A stretch of DNA of 5,031 bases from Betaproteobacteria bacterium. Lineage in GTDB: Bacteria; Pseudomonadota; Gammaproteobacteria; Burkholderiales; UBA9220. This document shows, piece after piece, positions 1-5,031 of this stretch (position 1 is the stretch's first letter; each line of letters begins with the position of its first letter). The notes beneath the pieces were generated by a model that made no database searches, was not told where the DNA came from, and saw only the letters and a list, made by a program, of their open reading frames with translations. Both the position numbers and the translations under genes were made by a program. The DNA lies in contig DOVS01000041.1 of the NCBI GenBank assembly GCA_003519965.1, positions 1 through 5,031 of the forward strand, in the 5' to 3' direction.

Positions 1-959
<959 letters not shown>

Positions 960-988
960 AATCGCTCATCGAGCGTTTTGGCAATACA

Positions 989-1285
989 TTGCAACCGCAA
1001 CAAGTCGTACTTGCTGAAGTTTTGCCTATTTTGTCAACACGCCAGAGAGAATGGTTTCGAGATTATCTCTTCAAAAGCACAATCGCTGCGATTTCTTATG
1101 AAAAACTTCGGGGTGAGGCCGTACATGATTTTTTTGCTCACGATGTGACATTCAGCAAAGTAACGGTCGATGGCAAACCTGTTCCGGATTTGAATTTTGA
1201 TCTGCTATATTCGGCGCTACTGAATATATTCAGCCAAGAAAAGAGCAAGTCGATAAAAACCAACGCATGGCCGTGGGAACAGTAA
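989..1285 (+). CDS. Unrecognised protein, 3' part of the same probably frameshifted gene
   Basis: This 98-codon frame begins formally at a TTG, but no ribosome binding site precedes it. The frame is open and protein-like further upstream, back to just after the TAA at 923-925, reading FEKIKSLIERFGNT immediately before the TTG. It is therefore better seen as the C-terminal half of the gene starting at 657, thrown out of frame by one base at the A6 run 951-956. Features visible are a mixed amphipathic stretch (LPILSTRQREWFRDYLFKST), a HDFFAHDV segment, and an aromatic tail ending NAWPWEQ. No known motif, signal peptide or membrane span is seen, and I cannot assign a function. If 951-956 is a sequencing or assembly error, both parts should be merged into one CDS, 657-1285. 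Confidence 0.5.
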   Translation: MQPQQVVLAEVLPILSTRQREWFRDYLFKSTIAAISYEKLRGEAVHDFFAHDVTFSKVTVDGKPVPDLNFDLLYSALLNIFSQEKSKSIKTNAWPWEQ

Positions 1286-1320
1286 CGTCTAACCATTTCG
1301 CGCAACACGACCATACAAAA

Positions 1321-1382
1321 GCCGAGCGAAGCGGTGCTTTATGCATCGGCTAAGCGCACGCACGTATATCCCGTTCCTCGGC
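1321..1382 (+). repeat. Imperfect inverted repeat with extra unpaired bases, downstream of the unknown gene
   Basis: GCCGAG (1321-1326), GAA (1328-1330) and CGG (1332-1334) pair with CCG (1371-1373), TTC (1374-1376) and CTCGGC (1377-1382). The two unpaired bases, C1327 and G1331, are both on one arm. The loop region contains a smaller hairpin, TGC(1335-1337)/GCA(1343-1345), and a competing TCGGC at 1346-1350. The gene upstream stops at 1285 and GTCTAAC follows at 1287-1293. The layout is loosely reminiscent of an integron attC site but does not meet the full pattern. It may simply be folded non-coding sequence. Confidence 0.35.
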
Positions 1383-1391
1383 ACGGTTAAA

Positions 1392-1426
1392 TTTTGAAAT
1401 TCATCAACTCGTGGATTTTTTCAAAA
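1392..1426 (+). repeat. A/T-rich inverted repeat upstream of the candidate sRNA promoter
   Basis: TTTTGAAA (1392-1399) and TTTCAAAA (1419-1426) are perfect 8-base inverted arms separated by 19 bases. The second arm ends 6 bases before the GGAACTT element at 1433. An operator, an activator site or an A/T-rich UP-like element are all possible. It has no T-run placement typical of a terminator. Confidence 0.35.
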
Positions 1427-1432
1427 ACGGGA

Positions 1433-1461
1433 GGAACTTCCGCGCGGCGAAATGACTCGAA
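1433..1461 (+). promoter_or_regulatory. Candidate sigma-E/AlgU-type promoter of the sRNA
   Basis: GGAACTT (1433-1439), 17 bases, then TCGAA (1457-1461). This resembles the ECF sigma-E/AlgU consensus (GGAACTT, a 16-17 base spacer, TCtgA/TCAAA). Transcription should start 6-8 bases further on, at about 1467-1469, which coincides with the first base of a tandem hairpin array (1468). A sigma-70 alternative, TTGAAA at 1394-1399, lacks a matching -10. The agreement of promoter, predicted start and structure is the evidence; no single part is decisive. Confidence 0.5.
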
Positions 1462-1510
1462 GTTAGCAGACGGAACGGTTCCGTCTCCCGCTTTCCCTCC
1501 CTGAGCGGGC

Positions 1511-1536
1511 GCCTTAATCCCAATTTAAGGCTTTTT
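1511..1536 (+). terminator. Rho-independent terminator, first of a tandem pair
   Basis: A 7-bp stem GCCTTAA/TTAAGGC (1511-1517 with 1525-1531) with a 7-base loop is followed directly by TTTTT (1532-1536). The T-run is on the plus strand only, so it ends plus-strand transcription, namely that of the candidate sRNA or read-through from the unknown gene. Confidence 0.7.
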
Positions 1537-1538
1537 AC

Positions 1539-1575
1539 ACCCCCGGTTTTATTCCCCTTTAACCGGGGGTTTTTT
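1539..1575 (+). terminator. Second, stronger Rho-independent terminator, overlapping the ysxC stop codon
   Basis: A 10-bp stem ACCCCCGGTT/AACCGGGGGT (1539-1548 with 1561-1570) with a 12-base loop is followed by T1570-T1575. The T-run again faces plus-strand transcripts. The ysxC stop codon on the opposite strand (1549-1551) is in the loop. Minus-strand transcripts would fold the same stem but then continue into GTAAAAAG, with no U-run, so it is not a canonical terminator for ysxC. Confidence 0.75.
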
Positions 1576-2202
1576 ATGGGAGGACGAGGGGGCTGTATCG
1601 GTCAGCCCCAGCCACGCGGCGATGACTGTTCTTGCCTGTTCCGCTCCGCTGCGTTTGAGGCTGGAAAAAAGCTGGGCGGTGCAATTAGGATAAGTGCGCT
1701 GAAGTGTTTCTTCCACTGTACGCAACGTTTTCAAGGCTTGCTGGCGGCTTAACTTGTCGGCCTTGGAGAGCAAGATGTGTACTGGCCGGCCAGTCGGGGT
1801 GAACCAGTCCAGCATTTGCCGGTCTAGTAAGGTTAGGGGATGACGGGCGTCCATAATTAAGACGAGGCCGCACAAGGCGCTGCGGCTGGAAAGATAAGCG
1901 CTTAGGGTGTGTTGCCAGTGGCGGCGGGTTGCTTCCGGCGCCTTGGCGTAACCGTAGCCAGGCAGGTCCACCAGAAAGCGGTCATCATCCAGGCGGAAAA
2001 AATTAATGAGTTGTGTTCTCCCGGGTGTCTTGCTGACGAAGGCTAATCGGTTATGGTTGGCTAACAGGTTGATTGCGCTGGATTTGCCGGCGTTTGAGCG
2101 GCCGGCGAAGGCGATTTCAGCGCCCTGGGGCGGCGGCAAATCGCGTAAATCGTGGGCGGAGGTCAGGAAGTGCAAGCGGTGGAACAAGGACATGCCTGGC
2201 AT
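1549..2202 (-). CDS. ysxC: Ribosome biogenesis GTP-binding protein YsxC/EngB
   Basis: This essential TRAFAC-class GTPase acts in assembly of the large ribosomal subunit in the cytoplasm. Using the ATG at 2202, the protein has 217 residues, close to the usual ~200-210. All G motifs are visible: G1 GRSNAGKS (34-41), switch I/G2 KTPGRTQ (58-64), G3 DLPGYGYAK (79-87), G4 SKAD (146-149) and G5 SSLK (180-183). The C-terminal tail after residue 200 is Ser/Pro/Lys-rich and lacks motifs. The frame is open to an ATG at 2301, but that start would run 38 bases into the divergent cytochrome c4 gene and add a non-conserved leader, so it is rejected. The ATG at 2193 (MSLFHRL, 214 residues) is a good alternative; neither has a strong Shine-Dalgarno. 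The gene is divergent from cytochrome c4 across about 60 bases and convergent with the candidate sRNA. hemB lies beyond on the same strand. Confidence 0.96.
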   Translation of the reverse strand: MPGMSLFHRLHFLTSAHDLRDLPPPQGAEIAFAGRSNAGKSSAINLLANHNRLAFVSKTPGRTQLINFFRLDDDRFLVDLPGYGYAKAPEATRRHWQHTLSAYLSSRSALCGLVLIMDARHPLTLLDRQMLDWFTPTGRPVHILLSKADKLSRQQALKTLRTVEETLQRTYPNCTAQLFSSLKRSGAEQARTVIAAWLGLTDTAPSSSHKKPPVKGE

Positions 2203-2247
2203 GATAGCGTAATTTTGGTTAAAACTTACTATTTTCAGATTTAGACT

Positions 2248-2256
2248 AGGGAGGAG
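2248..2256 (+). promoter_or_regulatory. Strong Shine-Dalgarno of the cytochrome c4 gene
   Basis: AGGGAGGAG ends 7 bases before the ATG at 2264. The first seven bases, AGGGAGG (2248-2254), are perfectly complementary to CCTCCCT (1496-1502) in loop 2 of the candidate sRNA. The ~60-base divergent space 2203-2263 must hold promoters for both ysxC and this gene, but I see no convincing -35/-10 pair in it. Confidence 0.7.
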
Positions 2257-2263
2257 CAAGGCG

Positions 2264-2878
2264 ATGAAAAAAGTTTTAGCGATGGCTGCGGTGATCGGCA
2301 TGGTCGCGGCATCATCTGCTTATGCGGATAATAGCAGCGTTTCGGTCAAGGCGCAGAAAACCGCGAGCACCGTTTGTGCGGCATGCCATGGTGCGAACGG
2401 CAATAGCGTTAGCCCGCTCTATCCTAAGCTGGCGTCCCAGCACGAGGCCTACCTAGCAAAGCAATTGCACGACTTCAAGTCGGGTAAACGGAAAAACGCG
2501 ATTATGTCGGCGATGGTGATGTCGCTGTCCGCCGAGGATATCCAGGGTCTGGCCGCCTATTTCTCCGCCCAGCAAGAGAAACCGGGTAGCGCGACTAACC
2601 CGAAACTGATTGCTGCGGGCGAGAAAATCTATCGCGGCGGCGTGGCGGAAACCGGCGTGCCCGCATGTATGGGTTGTCATAGTCCGAATGGCGCCGGGAT
2701 CCCCGTTTTATTCCCGCGGGTCGCCGGGCAGCATGCCGCGTATATCGCCGCTCAGCTCAAGGCGTTCCGCGCCGGGACGCGCGCTAACGACCCGAACAAG
2801 ATGATGCGCCAGATCGCGTTGCGAATGACCGATCCGGAAATCGCCGCCGTCTCGCAATATATCGCCGCATTGCACTAA
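2264..2878 (+). CDS. Diheme cytochrome c4, periplasmic electron carrier
   Basis: Two tandem class I cytochrome c domains carry electrons in the periplasm, in this family usually to terminal oxidases. The 204-residue precursor begins with a Sec signal peptide: Lys2-Lys3, a hydrophobic core over residues 4-18, and probable cleavage after AYA (21). Heme 1 binds at CAACH (38-42) and heme 2 at CMGCH (135-139). Each domain repeats the family pattern: P-x-L-A-x-Q-H-x-A-Y after the first heme ([17 protein letters not shown]) and [16 protein letters not shown] after the second. The distal Met ligands should be among Met81/84/86 (MSAMVMSLS) and Met180/181 (KMMRQIA). The ATG at 2264 has a strong ribosome binding site. 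The gene heads a likely operon with resB and ccsA, whose products mature c-type cytochromes such as this one. Length and domain layout are normal for cytochrome c4. Confidence 0.93.
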   Translation: MKKVLAMAAVIGMVAASSAYADNSSVSVKAQKTASTVCAACHGANGNSVSPLYPKLASQHEAYLAKQLHDFKSGKRKNAIMSAMVMSLSAEDIQGLAAYFSAQQEKPGSATNPKLIAAGEKIYRGGVAETGVPACMGCHSPNGAGIPVLFPRVAGQHAAYIAAQLKAFRAGTRANDPNKMMRQIALRMTDPEIAAVSQYIAALH

Positions 2879-2906
2879 ATCGCGTTCCGTCGTTTTCGCC
2901 GGAAAG

Positions 2907-2933
2907 GAAAGGGTGGCTTTTGGTCACCCTTTC
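2907..2933 (+). terminator. Hairpin between cytochrome c4 and resB, possible attenuating terminator
   Basis: GAAAGGGTG (2907-2915) pairs perfectly with CACCCTTTC (2925-2933), extendable by one G-U and one C-G pair to leave a five-base loop. The following bases, ATTGTCTG, are only moderately T-rich. It is therefore either a weak terminator that lets part of transcription reach resB, or an mRNA 3'-end stabiliser that uncouples the abundant cytochrome message from the membrane-protein message. Confidence 0.5.
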
Positions 2934-2965
2934 ATTGTCTGTAATTCACGAATTCAAGGCTAGCC

Positions 2966-5008
2966 GTGCCGAAACATCGCCATTCCCCCCTCCAGTCGTT
3001 GTATGAGCTATTAAGCTCGATGCGTTTTGCGATCAGCCTGCTTTCCATGCTGGCGATCGCATCGATAATCGGCACCGTGTTGCAGCAGCATAAGCCGTAC
3101 TCGGATTACGAGTTCGAGTTTGGCCGCTTTTGGTTCGCCGCGTTCGGCAAACTGGGATTGTACGATGTGTATCATGCCTGGTGGTTTATCCTCATCCTGC
3201 TATTTTTGGTGTTATCCACCAGCCTGTGTATTTACCGTAACCTACCGTTGATGTTGCGCGAGATGCGCTCCTTCCGCGAGCATGCCACCGAAACCTCTCT
3301 GCGCCATTTTGCGCACAAAGCGGAATGGCGCGTCGCTCACCCGGTGAGCGTGGCGCGGCTTACCGAGTACTTGGCGCGGCGCGGCTATCGCTACAAAACC
3401 AATCCGCGAGTGGAGGGGCGTGTACTGATCGCCGCCAAAAAAGGAAGTTACCGGCGGCTAGGGTATATTTTCGCCCATTTGGCGATTGTCGTGATTTGCC
3501 TTGGCGGTTTGATTGACGGCAACATTCCGCTTAAGGTCGAAGAGGTGCTGGGCGTTAAGGCGATCGAGAATAATAATATTCCGGTCAATCAGGTGCCGGA
3601 AAAAAGCCGGCTCAGTTCCGCCAACCTCTCGTTCCGCGGTAACGTGGTGATCCCTGAAGGGCAGGGCGTGGACTTTATCTTTATCAGCCAAGGGTCGGGA
3701 TACCTGGTGCAGGAATTACCGTTTTCCATCAAGCTGATTAAATTTTTCATCAAACACTACCCCACCGGCCAGCCTAGAACCTTCGCCAGCACCGTCGAAA
3801 TCACCGATAAGGCGACCGGCCGATCATTTACCCATACGATTACCGTCAATCATCCCTTGATTTATCGGGGCGTGGCGATTTATCAAGCCAGTTTCCAGGA
3901 TGGCGGCTCTCATCTTACTTTCCAGGGATGGAACCTGTTTTCCCCCGAGTCGAAGCCTTTCCCGTTCCATGGCGCGATTAATCAGGACGCCGAACTCTCT
4001 AACGGCAATATGAAATACTCCGTGGAATTTACCGATTTCCGTCTATTTAACGTGGAAAACCTCGGCGGCGGCAGTAACGCCGCCGCCAAACCACAAGGTT
4101 TTTGGCCAACGCTCCAAGGGATGTTCGGCGACGGCGTGGATGAGGGAGAGCATAAGGATTCGCATAACATTGGTCCCAGTGTGCATTTCAAGTTGCGCAA
4201 TGCGCAAGGGCAAGCGGTGGAGTATGATAATTACCTAGCGCCTGTCCAGATCAACGGGCGCAGTTTTTTCCTTAGCGGCGAGCGCGCAAGCCCCGCCCAG
4301 CCGTTTAGCTATATCCGCTTTCCCGCCGACGAAAACCAGTCCATCGATGGCTACATGCGGCTGCGCGCCCTATTAATTAATCCCGCCAAATGGCGTGAGA
4401 TCGCCAGCCGCTTCGCCCAGCACGCGCTGCAGGGACAGCGCATCGCTCCCGGGATGGAGAAGAAGTTTATTAGCAGCACAGAGCGGGTATTGCAAATATT
4501 CGCGCGCGGCGGGTACGATACCTTGGCCCGCTTCATCGAGAAAAGCGTTCCCGCCAAGGATCGGGAAAAGGCGGTTCGCACCTATCTGAAGGTGCTGGAA
4601 AACGCAGCATTCGAAGCTTATCAGCTATCGCGGGCCGACGCAGGTCTGCCGCCTGCGAAAGTGGGCCGGCGCAGCGTGCAGTTCGTGCGCGATAGCCTCA
4701 CGGCGTTTAGCGACAGCTTCTTTTACGGTTCGCCGGTGTATTTGCAGTTGACTCGCTTTAAGCAAGTGCAGGCAACGGGATTGCAAATGACTCGCTCTCC
4801 CGGGAAAAATGTAGTGTTTTCCGGGTCGCTGCTGTTGGTGCTGGGCGTGTTTTTTATGTTCTATATCCGGGAACGCAGGATTTGGTTGCTGGTCGAACCG
4901 GACGGTGGCGACATCTTTTTCGCGATGTCGAGCAATCGCAAGGCGCTGGATTTCGAGCGTGAGTTTGAACAGCATCGGCATCATTTAGCCGAACTAATAA
5001 AGGAATGA
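2966..5008 (+). CDS. resB: Cytochrome c biogenesis protein ResB (Ccs1/CcsB), System II heme lyase subunit
   Basis: With CcsA/ResC this inner-membrane protein forms the System II synthetase that delivers heme to the periplasm and attaches it to CxxCH motifs of apocytochromes. The 680 residues fit the ResB layout: TM1 ~21-39 after SSMRFAISLLS, TM2 ~72-90 (HAWWFILILLFLVLS), TM3 ~166-183 with a conserved-type His171 (GYIFAHLAIVVICLGG), a large periplasmic domain ~186-610, and TM4 ~616-634 before a short cytoplasmic tail. The periplasmic part holds the hallmark VNHPLIYRG...IYQASFQDGGS (294-314). The start is GTG at 2966, placed by AAGG at 2956-2959 and by the family N-terminus just ahead of TM1. 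The stop codon is 2 bases before the next start, indicating translational coupling with ccsA. Cytochrome c4 lies 87 bases upstream. Identification rests on topology plus motifs and is firm. Confidence 0.95.
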   Translation: MPKHRHSPLQSLYELLSSMRFAISLLSMLAIASIIGTVLQQHKPYSDYEFEFGRFWFAAFGKLGLYDVYHAWWFILILLFLVLSTSLCIYRNLPLMLREMRSFREHATETSLRHFAHKAEWRVAHPVSVARLTEYLARRGYRYKTNPRVEGRVLIAAKKGSYRRLGYIFAHLAIVVICLGGLIDGNIPLKVEEVLGVKAIENNNIPVNQVPEKSRLSSANLSFRGNVVIPEGQGVDFIFISQGSGYLVQELPFSIKLIKFFIKHYPTGQPRTFASTVEITDKATGRSFTHTITVNHPLIYRGVAIYQASFQDGGSHLTFQGWNLFSPESKPFPFHGAINQDAELSNGNMKYSVEFTDFRLFNVENLGGGSNAAAKPQGFWPTLQGMFGDGVDEGEHKDSHNIGPSVHFKLRNAQGQAVEYDNYLAPVQINGRSFFLSGERASPAQPFSYIRFPADENQSIDGYMRLRALLINPAKWREIASRFAQHALQGQRIAPGMEKKFISSTERVLQIFARGGYDTLARFIEKSVPAKDREKAVRTYLKVLENAAFEAYQLSRADAGLPPAKVGRRSVQFVRDSLTAFSDSFFYGSPVYLQLTRFKQVQATGLQMTRSPGKNVVFSGSLLLVLGVFFMFYIRERRIWLLVEPDGGDIFFAMSSNRKALDFEREFEQHRHHLAELIKE

Positions 5009-5010
5009 CG

Positions 5011-5031
5011 ATGGAATGGGTGCATTCTTCT
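5011..5031 (+). CDS. ccsA: Start of the next gene, presumably ccsA/resC, cut by the window edge
   Basis: Seven codons (MEWVHSS) follow resB after a 2-base gap. AAAGGA (4999-5004), inside the end of resB, is a good ribosome binding site 6 bases upstream. The sequence alone is too short to identify. The assignment rests on the near-universal resB-ccsA order in System II operons, where CcsA is the multi-spanning, WWD-motif heme-handling partner of ResB. Confidence 0.6.

Larger units (their letters stand above)
1467..1575 (+). ncRNA. Candidate small regulatory RNA with C-rich loops, convergent to ysxC
   Basis: Four hairpins follow one another almost without gaps. Hairpin 1 is 1468-1486 (AGACGGA/TCCGTCT). 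Hairpin 2 is 1487-1509 (CCCGCT/AGCGGG, 11-base loop TTCCCTCCCTG). Hairpin 3 is 1511-1531 (GCCTTAA/TTAAGGC, loop TCCCAAT) followed by T5. Hairpin 4 is 1539-1570 (10-bp stem, loop containing TTCCCC) followed by T5. TCCC thus occurs in the loops at 1494, 1498, 1518 and 1553. A sigma-E-like promoter predicts a 5' end at about 1467, so the RNA would be ~70 nt if it ends after hairpin 3, or ~109 nt if it ends after hairpin 4. The position and direction next to ysxC/engB match Spot 42 (spf) of enterics and ErsA of Pseudomonas, the latter AlgU-dependent; C-rich loops recall Xanthomonas sX13. I infer a trans-acting sRNA that pairs with G-rich ribosome binding sites. No protein frame explains this region. 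Confidence 0.55.

Noticed and set aside
1541..1575. Terminator for ysxC on the minus strand
   Set aside because: The stem is symmetrical, but the minus-strand 3' flank reads GTAAAAAG and lacks a U-run. Only the plus-strand direction is canonical.
2215..2247. Possible sigma-70 promoter TTAAAA-N17-TAGACT for cytochrome c4
   Set aside because: Each hexamer matches only 4 of 6, and the implied start would fall within the Shine-Dalgarno, so I do not annotate it.
2203..2301. Upstream ATG at 2301 giving a 250-residue YsxC
   Set aside because: The extra leader is not part of the family, and the start would lie inside the divergent cytochrome c4 signal-peptide region. ATG 2202 or 2193 gives normal length.
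4625..4984. 119-codon minus-strand frame inside resB
   Set aside because: It is antisense to the ResB C-terminal part, including TM4. Its composition is His/Arg/Gln-rich, as expected for a shadow of a GC-rich coding region.

Overview
The window reads as a proteobacterial chromosome (beta- or gammaproteobacterial; the species cannot be named from this sequence). It has GC-rich housekeeping genes for tetrapyrrole synthesis, ribosome assembly and cytochrome c maturation, with a short A+T-richer accessory patch among them. The evidence for the lineage is a HemB with the zinc-independent metal-site signature, a diheme cytochrome c4, and System II (ResB/CcsA) cytochrome c biogenesis. The arrangement hemB - ysxC <-> cytochrome c4 - resB - ccsA fits these groups and leans towards Betaproteobacteria. 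A divergent ysxC/cytochrome c4 pair is also known from Pseudomonas.

Layout. At 1-569 (minus) is the N-terminal ~190 residues of porphobilinogen synthase (hemB), running off the left edge. At 657-1285 (plus) is an unrecognised, A+T-richer gene that appears split by a one-base frameshift at an A6 run into a 100-codon 5' part and a ~100-codon 3' part. At 1286-1548 no protein is encoded. This stretch holds inverted repeats, a sequence resembling a sigma-E/AlgU-type promoter, and a tight tandem array of hairpins ending in T-runs, which I read as a candidate small RNA gene with C-rich loops. At 1549-2202 (minus) is the ribosome-assembly GTPase YsxC/EngB, complete. At 2264-2878 (plus) is a diheme cytochrome c4 with a signal peptide. 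At 2966-5008 (plus) is ResB/Ccs1, followed after 2 bases by the first seven codons of the next gene, presumably ccsA/resC.

How the genes fit together. HemB supplies porphobilinogen for heme. ResB and CcsA export and attach heme to periplasmic c-type apocytochromes, and cytochrome c4 is one such client encoded beside them, so three of the genes form a heme-to-cytochrome-c neighbourhood. YsxC is unrelated in function but is a regular neighbour.

The most interesting element is the candidate sRNA at about 1467-1575. It points convergently at ysxC, as Spot 42 (E. coli) and ErsA (Pseudomonas) do. It appears to have a sigma-E-like promoter whose predicted start falls exactly at the first hairpin, and its loops repeat the motif UCCC. 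One loop is complementary over 7 nt to the Shine-Dalgarno region of the neighbouring cytochrome c4 gene. All of this is inferred by reading the sequence and has not been tested.
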